This document shows positions 33,478 through 41,914 of a stretch of DNA of 64,000 bases, one piece after another (positions within the stretch are counted from its first letter, which is position 1; each line of letters opens with the position of its first letter). The notes beneath the pieces are model-generated. The model saw only the letters and a program-made list of their open reading frames with translations, was not told the origin of the DNA and ran no database searches. The stretch comes from GWE2-42-39 sp963668595 (lineage in GTDB: Bacteria > Bacteroidota > Bacteroidia > Bacteroidales > Prolixibacteraceae): the NCBI GenBank assembly GCA_963668595.1, contig OY764876.1, forward strand, positions 3,038,001 to 3,102,000. The letters run 5' to 3'. A program made the translations under genes and the position numbers.

Positions 33478-33643
33478 TTGCTTTTTTTATAATTCAGCAT
33501 TTTATGTCGAGAATGCACTGGCAATCAACAATCGACTTCTTGCTTTTGGTAGCAAATCGTGGTAAATTGTATAGCAAATTTCCTTCGCCAGAATGAACCA
33601 GAGAACAACAAAAATTCACATAAGCACCTACAATAAAGCAATT

Positions 33644-33659
33644 TAACATTTGCAAATGT
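33644..33659. promoter_or_regulatory. 16-bp palindrome upstream of the DUF2851 gene
   Basis: AACATTTGCAAATGTT is a perfect palindrome 50 bases before the start codon. Its size and place suit a dimeric regulator site, but no regulator can be named. Confidence 0.4.
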
Positions 33660-33708
33660 TTTATAATGACACTTACATATATTATTCGAACTAGTTAAAC
33701 GAACATGC

Positions 33709-34980
33709 ATGAAAGAAGAATTTCTATACTTTATCTGGAAGAACCGATTGTTCGACGCGAATAATCTGACGACAAACTCGGGTGAAAAAATAGAAGTAAT
33801 CTCGACCGGTACACGCAACACCGATTCGGGACCCGACTTTTTCAATGCAAAAATCAGGATTGGCAAAACTCTCTGGGCCGGAAATGTAGAAATACACACC
33901 CGCGCATCGGACTGGTATTTGCACCATCACGATCAGGACGAAGCTTTCGGAAATGTGATTTTGCATGTGGTGGAAATTGCCGACCGGACAGTAATTGTAA
34001 AAGGCAAAGAGCTTGCCTGCCTCGAAATAAATTATCCGATTCACCTGCAAAACAATTACCTGCATTTGCTTCAATCTGAGAACTGGATTGCCTGTCAGGA
34101 ACAAATTCATGCCATCGATCCGTTTGAAATCCGGTTTTGGTCGGGAGCCTTGCTAAGCGAACGATTACTCGACAAAACCGACGAAATAAGAAACATTCTT
34201 CAACGAAATAAAAACGACTGGAACGAAACTTTTTATCTGTTGCTGGCTCGTAATTTTGGGATGAAAACCAATGCTCTCCCTTTCGAAATGCTGGCCCGAT
34301 CGGTTCCTCTGCGTATTTTAGCAAAGCACAAAGATCAGTTGTTTCAGATTGAAGCCTTGCTGTTTGGTCAATCGGGATTGCTCAACGAAGAATTGCTGGG
34401 CGACGAGTATTTTTTAAAACTTCGCGACGAATATTCATTTCTATACAAAAAATACAATTTGCACCCCATGGAAGCGCATTTATGGAAGTTTTTACGCTTG
34501 CGTCCGGCCAATTTTCCAAGCCTGCGAATCAGTCAGCTTGCAAAACTAATCCATAAGTCGAATGCCCTGTTTTCGCGCATTCTCGAAACCGAAAGTTTGA
34601 AAGCACTTGAGCAATTTTTTGATGTGGAAAGTTCGGAATACTGGGCCGAGCACTACCGGTTTAACAAACCTTCGCACAATTCGACAAGGCGATTGGGAAA
34701 AACGGCATTCGAAAATATTGTGGTCAACACCATTGCCCCGATGTTGTTTATTTATGGTGAACTGAATGCCCGGACTGAATTGAAGGAACGAGCCGTTCGT
34801 TTCCTCGACGAGCTTCCTTCCGAAGAAAATTCGATTATTGAACAGTGGAAAGAGTTAGGTATTTCGAGCAAATCAGCCTTCGAGTCACAAGCCCTGATTC
34901 AGCTAAAAAACAAATATTGCAAGCCTAAAAAATGTTTGCATTGTCGCATCGGTGCAAAAATTATCAATCGTACATCATAA
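33709..34980 (+). CDS. DUF2851 family protein
   Basis: 423 residues. The N-terminus MKEEFLYFIWKNRLFDANNL and the stretches STGTRNTDSGPDFFNAKIRI, WAGNVEIHTRASDW and NVILHVVEIAD are characteristic of DUF2851, a family widespread in Bacteroidota. The first half (DSGPDF, then NVEIH) is suggestive of a nuclease-like fold, but no activity is established. The C-terminus (CKPKKCLHCRIG) carries a cysteine cluster. It stands alone between the helicase and the men operon. Confidence 0.85.
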   Translation: MKEEFLYFIWKNRLFDANNLTTNSGEKIEVISTGTRNTDSGPDFFNAKIRIGKTLWAGNVEIHTRASDWYLHHHDQDEAFGNVILHVVEIADRTVIVKGKELACLEINYPIHLQNNYLHLLQSENWIACQEQIHAIDPFEIRFWSGALLSERLLDKTDEIRNILQRNKNDWNETFYLLLARNFGMKTNALPFEMLARSVPLRILAKHKDQLFQIEALLFGQSGLLNEELLGDEYFLKLRDEYSFLYKKYNLHPMEAHLWKFLRLRPANFPSLRISQLAKLIHKSNALFSRILETESLKALEQFFDVESSEYWAEHYRFNKPSHNSTRRLGKTAFENIVVNTIAPMLFIYGELNARTELKERAVRFLDELPSEENSIIEQWKELGISSKSAFESQALIQLKNKYCKPKKCLHCRIGAKIINRTS

Positions 34981-35230
34981 GCCTGAAGGGAAAATACCGA
35001 AACCCAAATTGATCTTTGGCAATGAGCAGTTTTCTGATTTCGCATCTGCGATTGACTAAATTTTAACCGTGAAACGAAACGTGAAATTTTAAACCATGCG
35101 GATAAGTCAACCAAAATAGCTCGTCGGTGTTTATTAAATCGGACTGCAAACCCGTATTTTTCGACGCCGAAATTGTGAGCTTGCCCGCATTTATATAATT
35201 TCACCACACATTTTATAAAACAAATATTTT

Positions 35231-35662
35231 ATGGAATTTCCAAAGCTTTCACACGATATGCCCATTGAATTATTCAACGAGTTTGCCTCGAATACGCTGG
35301 TTGACGCATTGGGTATCCGTTTTACCGAGATAGGCCCCGATTACGTAAAAGCAAGTATGCCGGTTGATCACCGAACCGTTCGTCCGGGTGGCATTTTGCA
35401 CGGCGGAGCAAGTATTGCCCTGGCTGAATCAGTGGCCGGATTGGGCAGCATGGTTCTGGTTGATTTTCGCAAATACGATGTAAAAGGCATCCAGATAAGC
35501 GCCAGCCACACCGGAAGTGCATCGGAAGGAATGGTCTATGCCACTGCAACCATTGTTCATGCAGGCAAACAAACACATGTATGGGATGTTCGCGTGGAAA
35601 GTGCTGACGGACGCCTTCTCTCCATCGAACGGGTTACCAATATGATTATCGAAAGAAAATGA
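35231..35662 (+). CDS. menI: Hotdog-fold acyl-CoA thioesterase, probably DHNA-CoA thioesterase
   Basis: 143 residues of the PaaI/YdiI hotdog family. The active-site helix is RPGGILHGGASIALAESVAG (about 51-70) with the catalytic glutamate in AES. The end (VWDVRVESADGRLL) is typical. Its stop overlaps the start of menF by four bases, and menD and menB follow, so hydrolysis of 1,4-dihydroxy-2-naphthoyl-CoA (MenI) is the likely role. A general thioesterase remains possible. The family acts in the cytoplasm. Confidence 0.85.
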   Translation: MEFPKLSHDMPIELFNEFASNTLVDALGIRFTEIGPDYVKASMPVDHRTVRPGGILHGGASIALAESVAGLGSMVLVDFRKYDVKGIQISASHTGSASEGMVYATATIVHAGKQTHVWDVRVESADGRLLSIERVTNMIIERK

Positions 35663-36765
35663 CCAACACGGAATTTACCGGACTGATTGACCAACTTCTG
35701 GATCGCAATATTGCTTTTGCAAGCTGGTATTTTCCGAAGGAAAGCCATGCATCATTGCTGATCGGCAATCCTGAGGATGCTACATTTTATCACCAATTCA
35801 ACCAATTGAACGGGGAACAGGGCTTTGTTTTTGCACCTTTCCGAATAACAGAAAAAAGTCCGGTTATTTTACTGAAACCAGGATTGCTGATTGAAAATAT
35901 CCATTCAGCCCCTTGCTTTGATCCGGCAGATTTTACACCGATTGCTAATTCCGAAGAAAGCCACTCATATCAGTTTATTTCGAAAGACGAATATTTACAG
36001 GGAATAGAAGACACCGTAGCCGAAATCAAACAGGGAAACCTGTCGAAAGTGATTATGTCTCGGCGCATTCCGTCCAAACGCAATGGGCAATCAATCGGAA
36101 AACTTTTTGTCGATTTGAATGAAAAAACGCCCAATGCAATGACTTACCTGGTGAATTTGCCACTGGCCGGAACCTGGATGGGTGCCACTCCCGAAGTGCT
36201 GTTGTGTTCGCAGAATGATTCGTACGAAACAGTTTCGCTTGCCGGAACACAGACCCGACGCGCCGATGGAGAATATTACTGGCACACTAAAGATATTGAG
36301 GAACAGGCATTTGTTTCGCGATACATGCTCGATGTGTTTTTTCAGTTCGATATTCATCGCTACCGCACTGTCGGCCCCGAAACGCTGGAGAGCGGTAAAG
36401 TTGCCCACCTGAAAACGTCTTTCTTTTTTCAATCTGAAAAGATTAACGGCTGTCTCGGTAATTTTGTAGCTGAATTGCATCCAACCCCCGCCGTTTGCGG
36501 ACTTCCAAAAGAATTAGCTCACGAATATATCCGCCAGCACGAAAAACATCAGCGAAAATATTACACCGGCTATCTCGGCCCATGGCGACTCCAAAATGAA
36601 ATGAGGCTTTTCGTAAATTTGCGTTGCATGGAAGTGCTTCCCGAACAATTCGTGCTGTATGTAGGCGGAGGAATTACCGCCAAATCGGTACCCGAAAAAG
36701 AATGGGAAGAAACCCTGCAAAAAGCACAAACCTTACTTTCTGTTATCGAAAAAGAAGAAGAATGA
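35659..36765 (+). CDS. menF: Isochorismate synthase
   Basis: 368 residues of the chorismate-binding superfamily. Motifs: KQGNLSKVIMSRRIP (about 123-137), WMGATPEVLL, SLAGTQTRRADGEYYWHTKD, HLKTSFFFQ, ELHPTPAVCGLPKELA and the C-terminal YVGGGITAKSVPEKEWEET. It converts chorismate to isochorismate, the first step of menaquinone synthesis. It is shorter than enterobacterial MenF (about 430) but normal for Bacteroidota. It overlaps both menI and menD by four bases. Confidence 0.93.
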   Translation: MTNTEFTGLIDQLLDRNIAFASWYFPKESHASLLIGNPEDATFYHQFNQLNGEQGFVFAPFRITEKSPVILLKPGLLIENIHSAPCFDPADFTPIANSEESHSYQFISKDEYLQGIEDTVAEIKQGNLSKVIMSRRIPSKRNGQSIGKLFVDLNEKTPNAMTYLVNLPLAGTWMGATPEVLLCSQNDSYETVSLAGTQTRRADGEYYWHTKDIEEQAFVSRYMLDVFFQFDIHRYRTVGPETLESGKVAHLKTSFFFQSEKINGCLGNFVAELHPTPAVCGLPKELAHEYIRQHEKHQRKYYTGYLGPWRLQNEMRLFVNLRCMEVLPEQFVLYVGGGITAKSVPEKEWEETLQKAQTLLSVIEKEEE

Positions 36766-38444
36766 TCAGCGATAAAAAACATATTCAGCAACTGGCATCT
36801 CTGATGCTGGCTCACGATGTTACCGATGTGGTAATTTCGCCAGGAAGCCGCAATGCGCCGATGATTAATACGTTTGCCAGCCATCCTAGCTTTTGTTGCC
36901 GCAATGTGGTGGACGAACGCAGTGCCGCGTATTTCGCTCTCGGACTGGCTCTGTCCAAACAAAAACCGGTTGCGCTGGTTTGCAGTTCGGGCACTGCTCC
37001 CCTAAACTATGCGCCTGCTGTTGCCGAAGCTTTTTACCAACATATTCCCTTAATTGTACTTACCGCCGATCGTCCCGAATACTGGATTGATCAATCGGAA
37101 AACCAGTGCATCAACCAAAAAAATATTTACCAGAATTTTAGTAAAAAGAATGTGGTTTTGCCACTTCCCGAAACTGAAAAAGACCTGTGGTATGCCGCCC
37201 GGATGATCAACGAATGCCTGAATGCTGCCACAAACGGACAAGCAGGTCCGGTGCATATCAATATTCCGTTGGAAGAACCGTTGCACCAAATGCTCGATGC
37301 TGAGCTACCCTCAATCAAATACATCCAGCAATGCAGCACTTTGTCGGTTTTGCCCGGCAACGAACTGGAAAATTTGGCTTCTGAAATTAATCAGGCTAAA
37401 AAAATACTGGTGCTGGCAGGTCAGCAAAATACCAATCCGGGATTGGAAAACAATCTGTCCGATTTTTGCCGACAATCGGGAGCAGTGGTACTCACCGAAC
37501 ATCTCTCAAACCTCAGCGATCCGCTATTTTGCAGCAATGTCGATAATTTGATGACTGCCATTCAGGAAGACCGAACCGAAGATTTCCAGCCCGATCTGCT
37601 TATCAGTTTTGGCGGCACCTTTGTTTCGAAATCCATCAAACAATTTCTGCGGAAATACAAAACTGCCGAGCACTGGCATTTGAGCGCTTCAGGCGAACAT
37701 TTCGATACATACCAGTCGCTTACCCATGTAATTCCTGTTGATGCAGCCGATTTTTTTGAGTCGGTAAATGAAATTATTGATAGCAAACAAAACGATTACC
37801 AGCAATTGTGGCTAAACAAAGAAAAGCATGTCAATGCACTCCGCGACAGTTTCACGCAACAAATTCCTTTCTGCGATCTGAAAGTGTTCGGGCAATTAGC
37901 CAACAGCATTCCTGCCAATTCGGTGATTCATCTGGGCAACAGTTCGCCGGTTCGATATGCGCTTGTCTGTTCGCCTGTGAGTGGAGCACAATATTTCAGT
38001 AACCGCGGTACCAGTGGCATCGATGGTTGTGTTTCAACAGCAGTAGGTTTTGCCAGCGAATCAGAAAAAATCAACACCGTAATTGTGGGAGACCTCTCGT
38101 TTTTCTACGATTCGAATGCATTGTGGAACAAACACCTGAAGCCCAATTTGCGCATCGTTGTTATTCACAATGGCGGAGGAAATATTTTCAGCATGATTAA
38201 AGGTCCGGGCGAGTCACCTGTTTTTAACGAGCACTTTTTTGCCGCCAACACCCACAAAGCCGAACCACTTGCGCGCGCTTTCGGACTCGATTATTTCAGT
38301 GCAAACAATGAAAACGAATTGATTGACGCATTGAACAAATTTTATTCTCCCGATCAGCAAAATCCTGCATTGCTCGAAGTTTTTACTGATGCAGCAACCA
38401 ATACTGAAATTTTCAGAGCACTTTTTAAGGAAGTGAAAAAATGA
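36762..38444 (+). CDS. menD: SEPHCHC synthase
   Basis: 560 residues from ATG 36762, which overlaps the menF stop (ATGA). A longer frame from 36624 merely runs through menF. Thiamine-diphosphate enzyme motifs are VVISPGSRNAPM (about 23-34), VVDERSAAYFALGLA with the catalytic glutamate, VCSSGTAPLNYAPAVAEA and NRGTSGIDGCVSTAVGFA with VIVGDLSF for Mg-diphosphate binding. It joins 2-oxoglutarate and isochorismate in menaquinone synthesis. Its stop overlaps the start of the K+ channel gene by four bases. Confidence 0.95.
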   Translation: MISDKKHIQQLASLMLAHDVTDVVISPGSRNAPMINTFASHPSFCCRNVVDERSAAYFALGLALSKQKPVALVCSSGTAPLNYAPAVAEAFYQHIPLIVLTADRPEYWIDQSENQCINQKNIYQNFSKKNVVLPLPETEKDLWYAARMINECLNAATNGQAGPVHINIPLEEPLHQMLDAELPSIKYIQQCSTLSVLPGNELENLASEINQAKKILVLAGQQNTNPGLENNLSDFCRQSGAVVLTEHLSNLSDPLFCSNVDNLMTAIQEDRTEDFQPDLLISFGGTFVSKSIKQFLRKYKTAEHWHLSASGEHFDTYQSLTHVIPVDAADFFESVNEIIDSKQNDYQQLWLNKEKHVNALRDSFTQQIPFCDLKVFGQLANSIPANSVIHLGNSSPVRYALVCSPVSGAQYFSNRGTSGIDGCVSTAVGFASESEKINTVIVGDLSFFYDSNALWNKHLKPNLRIVVIHNGGGNIFSMIKGPGESPVFNEHFFAANTHKAEPLARAFGLDYFSANNENELIDALNKFYSPDQQNPALLEVFTDAATNTEIFRALFKEVKK

Positions 38445-39229
38445 TGAAAGAAAGAATATATCGAATAGTAGAAAAGGGAGCACATGGATCAAAAGGTAAT
38501 CTCATTTTTGATTATGCCATTATGCTGCTTATAATTGCAAATACTTTTGCCATATTTCTTGAAACATTTCCTAGCATTAGTTCTGCATATAAATCCTTCT
38601 TCAACCTATTTGAATTTATCTCTGTCATTGTTTTTTCAATCGAGTATTCACTCCGTCTTTATGTCTCTGACTTAACATATCCTTCCAGTTCCAGAACAAA
38701 ATCTTTATTAAAATTTATTTTTTCTCCATACGCGATTATTGACCTTATCGCAATAATTCCTTTCTATCTACCATTCTTAATTAAAATTGACCTACGATTT
38801 ATTCGTATCCTGAGAATGATGAGATTCGTCCGATTATTCAAAATAAGCAGATACAATAGTTCTTTAAATCTAATTTGGATCGTAATAAAAGAGAAAAAAT
38901 CAGAATTGACCGTTACTGGATTTTTAGCTTTCTTAATTCTTTTAGTCGCATCATTTTTAATGTTCCACGTTGAAGGAAATGTACAGCCAGAGAAGTTTCC
39001 AAACTTATTTTCCAGTTTTTGGTGGGCAATTTCAACTTTAACAACTGTAGGATATGGTGATGTATATCCTACTGGCGTTGGGAAAATTATTGGTGCTTTT
39101 ATTTCTGTATTAGGAATTGGAGTAGTTGCACTCCCTACAGGCATAATAGGTTCCGGATTCATGGAAAAGATCGGTAATAAAAAACATGATTCGGAATATT
39201 GTCCTCACTGTGGTAAAAAAATTAAATGA
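38441..39229 (+). CDS. Voltage-gated-type K+ channel with C-terminal zinc ribbon
   Basis: 262 residues. Six membrane segments are visible. S4 carries regularly spaced arginines (RFIRILRMMRFVRLFKISRY, about 121-140). The pore and filter read FWWAISTLTTVGYGDVYPTG (about 195-214). The tail ends with SEYCPHCGKKIK, one CxxC pair resembling half a zinc ribbon. Codon use and base composition are visibly AT-richer than the men genes. It starts inside the menD stop, so it can be cotranscribed with men genes, yet a role in menaquinone synthesis is not expected. Acquisition by transfer is likely. Confidence 0.88.
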   Translation: MMKERIYRIVEKGAHGSKGNLIFDYAIMLLIIANTFAIFLETFPSISSAYKSFFNLFEFISVIVFSIEYSLRLYVSDLTYPSSSRTKSLLKFIFSPYAIIDLIAIIPFYLPFLIKIDLRFIRILRMMRFVRLFKISRYNSSLNLIWIVIKEKKSELTVTGFLAFLILLVASFLMFHVEGNVQPEKFPNLFSSFWWAISTLTTVGYGDVYPTGVGKIIGAFISVLGIGVVALPTGIIGSGFMEKIGNKKHDSEYCPHCGKKIK

Positions 39230-39249
39230 AATTGGATATATATGGAACT

Positions 39250-39329
39250 GCCCTTTCAGGGCGCAATTACATACGGGAATCATGATCCCGAGGCCTTGCC
39301 TCGGGCTATATAAATTGGGCCTTCAGCCC
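39250..39329. repeat. REP-like palindrome cluster, left of the transposase
   Basis: Successive inverted repeats: GCCCTTTCAGGGC (39250-39262), CCCGAGGCCTTGCCTCGGG (39287-39305; 8-bp arms, 3-base loop) and GGGCCTTCAGCCC (39317-39329). A degenerate inverted partner, GCGCTGAAAGAGC, lies at 39449-39461. The same words recur to the right of the transposase, as expected of repeats mobilised by it. Confidence 0.8.
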
Positions 39330-39480
39330 GAAATGCATACAAAAAGTTGAATTTAATTTTCACATAGCAAGAACAAATAACTAGCAGTCAATTAACAATA
39401 TTGAATTACGTTAAAACAAAATATAGTTTGGTAATAATTAACTTAAACGCGCTGAAAGAGCAACTAAAAAAAGAATAACC

Positions 39481-39936
39481 ATGTCGCAATCATTATCAAA
39501 ATTGTACATACACCTGGTTTTTCACATTAAAACTAAACTTGTTCCAATTCGCCAAGAAGATCGAAACAGTTTATATGCATATATCGCGACAATTATTAAA
39601 AACAATGAATCAATCCCGATCATTATTAACGGAACTGCCGATCATATCCATATTTTGTGTGTGATGTCAAAGAATATCGCCCTGGCAAAATTTACAGAAG
39701 AAATAAAACGACACAGTAGTCGATGGATCAAGACAAAAGGACTGCATTATCAGAATTTTGCATGGCAAGGAGGCTATGCCGCTTTTTCAGTAAGTCAGTC
39801 ATTACATAACAAAACAAAGACATACATCCAAAATCAAGAGAAACATCATAATAAGATGAGCTTTCAGGAGGAATTAATTGTTTTCCTAAAAGAATATCAA
39901 ATTGAATATGATGAACGATATTTGTGGACAGATTAA
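39481..39936 (+). CDS. IS200/REP-associated-type Y1 transposase
   Basis: 151 residues. The HUH motif is HIH at residues 55-57 (GTADHIHILCV), and the catalytic tyrosine is Y115 in KTYIQNQEKHH, the YIxxQ pattern. WQGGYAAFSVSQS is typical of this family in Bacteroidota. These single-strand transposases cut and join DNA at hairpins; relatives (RAYTs) are thought to spread REP palindromes. Hairpins of that kind flank the gene on both sides. All catalytic residues are present, so it may be active. It lies between the K+ channel and menB. Confidence 0.88.
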   Translation: MSQSLSKLYIHLVFHIKTKLVPIRQEDRNSLYAYIATIIKNNESIPIIINGTADHIHILCVMSKNIALAKFTEEIKRHSSRWIKTKGLHYQNFAWQGGYAAFSVSQSLHNKTKTYIQNQEKHHNKMSFQEELIVFLKEYQIEYDERYLWTD

Positions 39937-39939
39937 ATT

Positions 39940-40084
39940 GCCCTTTCAAGGCGCAATACTAGCTGGCAATCATTTTCCCGAGGCCTTGCCCCGGGCTATA
40001 AAATTATAAAACAAATTAATTGACAACAACCAACTAACACGCCCTGAAAGGGCTACTAACTTCAACCCGGGGCAACACCCCGGG
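39940..40084. repeat. REP-like palindrome cluster, right of the transposase
   Basis: GCCCTTTCAAGGCGC at 39940, CCCGAGGCCTTGCCCCGGG at 39977-39995, then inverted partners GCCCTGAAAGGGC (40041-40053) and CCCGGGGCAACACCCCGGG (40066-40084). The two halves thus form a head-to-head pair, like a BIME. It ends 17 bases before menB. Confidence 0.8.
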
Positions 40085-40101
40085 ATAAAAAAAGACACGA
40101 T

Positions 40102-40926
40102 ATGACAACAAAACGCGAATGGCAAACCATTAAAGAATACGAAGACATTTTTTTCGATTATTTCGACGGAATCGGAAAAATAACCATTAACCGCGAACGC
40201 TACCGCAATGCATTTCGCCCCACTACGGTGAACGAAATGAGCGACGCACTGCGCATTTGCCGCGAAGATCAGCGCATCAATGTAGTTGTGCTCACGGGGG
40301 CTGGCGACAAAGCTTTTTGTGCTGGTGGCGACCAAACCGTAAAAGGAATTGGTGGCTACATCGACAAAAACGGTATTCCTCGTTTGAATATTCTTGAAGT
40401 GCAGAAACAAATCCGCAGCATGCCCAAACCTGTAATTGCCATGGTGAACGGCTTTGCCATTGGTGGCGGACACGTGCTGCATGTCGTGTGTGACATCAGT
40501 ATTGCTTCCGAAAATGCCATCTTCGGACAAACCGGCCCGAAAGTAGGCAGTTTCGATGCTGGCTTGGGATCATCGTATCTGGCAAGCATCGTGGGGCAGA
40601 AAAAAGCCCGCGAAATATGGTTCATGTGCCGCCAGTATTCTGCTGCCGAAGCATTGGAAATGGGACTGGTAAACAAAGTTGTTCCGTTCGATCAGTTGGA
40701 AGATGAAGTAGTGGCCTGGGCACAAAAAATGCAGGAACACAGTCCGCTTGCCCTGCGCATGCTCAAACTGGGTCTCAATGCCGAACTCGACGGACAAATC
40801 GGTATTCAGGAATTTGCAGGCAATGCCACCCTGTTGTATTACCTCACCGAAGAGGCACAGGAAGGTAAACACGCATTCCTCGAAAAGCGCAAACCTGACT
40901 TTAAAAAGTTCCCAAAGTTCCCGTGA
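40102..40926 (+). CDS. menB: 1,4-Dihydroxy-2-naphthoyl-CoA synthase
   Basis: 274 residues of the crotonase superfamily. Diagnostic stretches are TINRERYRNAFRPTTVNEMS, VVVLTGAGDKAFCAGGDQTV, NGFAIGGGHVLHVVCDISIA and FGQTGPKVGSFDAGLGSSYL. MenB closes the second ring of the naphthoquinone from O-succinylbenzoyl-CoA. It has the usual length of about 270-285. It is separated from menD by 1.66 kb holding the channel gene and REP/transposase unit. menC, menE and menA are not in the window. Confidence 0.95.
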   Translation: MTTKREWQTIKEYEDIFFDYFDGIGKITINRERYRNAFRPTTVNEMSDALRICREDQRINVVVLTGAGDKAFCAGGDQTVKGIGGYIDKNGIPRLNILEVQKQIRSMPKPVIAMVNGFAIGGGHVLHVVCDISIASENAIFGQTGPKVGSFDAGLGSSYLASIVGQKKAREIWFMCRQYSAAEALEMGLVNKVVPFDQLEDEVVAWAQKMQEHSPLALRMLKLGLNAELDGQIGIQEFAGNATLLYYLTEEAQEGKHAFLEKRKPDFKKFPKFP

Positions 40927-40940
40927 TTCGGGGATTTCGT

Positions 40941-40977
40941 CAGCTTACAATTTTGTAAGTTGCAATTTTGTAAGCTG
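40941..40977. promoter_or_regulatory. Nested inverted repeats between menB and znuA
   Basis: CAGCTTACAA (40941-40950) pairs with TTGTAAGCTG (40968-40977). Inside is a second pair, CTTACAA-tt-TTGTAAG. It may terminate menB transcription, but the AT-rich 7-2-7 symmetry about 65-100 bases before znuA also suits a Fur/Zur-type operator. The two readings cannot be separated by eye. Confidence 0.45.
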
Positions 40978-41041
40978 AATCTTGGTTAAGAACATAAAAG
41001 CGAAACTTTTGTTATATTGCTTTTACTATACCAAATTGAAA

Positions 41042-41914
41042 ATGAAAATGAAAAAATACTGGAGCCTTCTACTACTAATCGCTGTAATTGCCTGTTCGCC
41101 TGCAAAAAAAACAAGTGAAAAGGATGTAATTACAGTGACCATTCTTCCGCAGAAATATTTTGTAGAACGCATTGCAGGTGAACTTACCGAAGTAAATGTA
41201 CTGGTTCCTCCGGGTGCCAGCCCCGAATTGTATTCGCTGGTGCCATCGCAACTGAAAGATGTTGCGCGCAGCAAGGCCTGGCTTCGTCTCGATTATATTG
41301 GGTTTGAGCTTGCGTGGTTTGACAAAATTATGTCCACCCAGCCCGAATTGAAAAATTTCATCGTGTCAGACGGAATTGAGTTGATTCACGGAGAAGAAGA
41401 AGCACACGGCGACCACATGCATCCCGGAGGTGTTGATCCGCATTTTTGGATGTCGCCGCGCGAAATATCGATCATTGCCCAGAATACCCTGAATGCCCTC
41501 ATTTCGTTGTATCCCGAACAGGAACAAACTTTTCGGACCAATTTTGAAGGTTTAAAAACAGACATTGCAGACATTGATTTACACATTCAGGAAGCGCTGC
41601 AAAACGTGCAGAATCGCAGTTTTTTGGTATTTCATCCGGCGCTGGCCTACTTTGCACGCCAATACAACTTAGCGCAAATTTCGCTGGAAGAAGATGGCAA
41701 AGAACCTTCGCCCAAACACGTACAGGAAATTGTTCAGCAAGCCAAAGAAAAAGGTATTCGTATTATTTTTATTCAGAAAGAATTCGACCAGAGCAATGCA
41801 CAAATCATTGCTGACGAAATTGGTGGCGAAATCGTTCAAATCAATCCGCTCGATTACAATTGGGTTGAACAGATGAAAGAAACTACCGCAAACCTGCAAA
41901 AGGCATTGAATTAA
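41042..41914 (+). CDS. znuA: Zinc/manganese ABC transporter substrate-binding lipoprotein
   Basis: 290 residues from ATG 41042; a TTG 60 bases upstream is rejected because the lipoprotein signal (SLLLLIAVIACSPAK) starts after 41042. Cluster A-I features: VTILPQKYFVERIAGE, GASPELYSLVPSQL with a metal ligand region, a short His/Glu-rich loop (HGEEEAHGDHMHPGGVDPHF) and FLVFHPALAYFARQY. It binds Zn(II) or Mn(II) outside the inner membrane. The next gene overlaps its stop by one base. Confidence 0.88.
   Translation: MKMKKYWSLLLLIAVIACSPAKKTSEKDVITVTILPQKYFVERIAGELTEVNVLVPPGASPELYSLVPSQLKDVARSKAWLRLDYIGFELAWFDKIMSTQPELKNFIVSDGIELIHGEEEAHGDHMHPGGVDPHFWMSPREISIIAQNTLNALISLYPEQEQTFRTNFEGLKTDIADIDLHIQEALQNVQNRSFLVFHPALAYFARQYNLAQISLEEDGKEPSPKHVQEIVQQAKEKGIRIIFIQKEFDQSNAQIIADEIGGEIVQINPLDYNWVEQMKETTANLQKALN

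Larger units (their letters stand above)
39250..40084 (+). mobile_element. REP-like element unit containing a Y1 transposase, inserted between menD and menB
   Basis: The unit consists of left REP-like palindromes, a small Y1 transposase gene and right palindromes in direct and inverted orientation. No TnpB, cargo or terminal inverted repeats of a DDE-type element are seen. Exact ends cannot be set without an empty-site comparison, so the limits are those of the outermost recognisable palindromes. Confidence 0.65.

Noticed and set aside
36624..36761. N-terminal extension of menD
   Set aside because: It is a shadow frame of menF; the ATG at 36762 overlaps the menF stop and starts the conserved protein.
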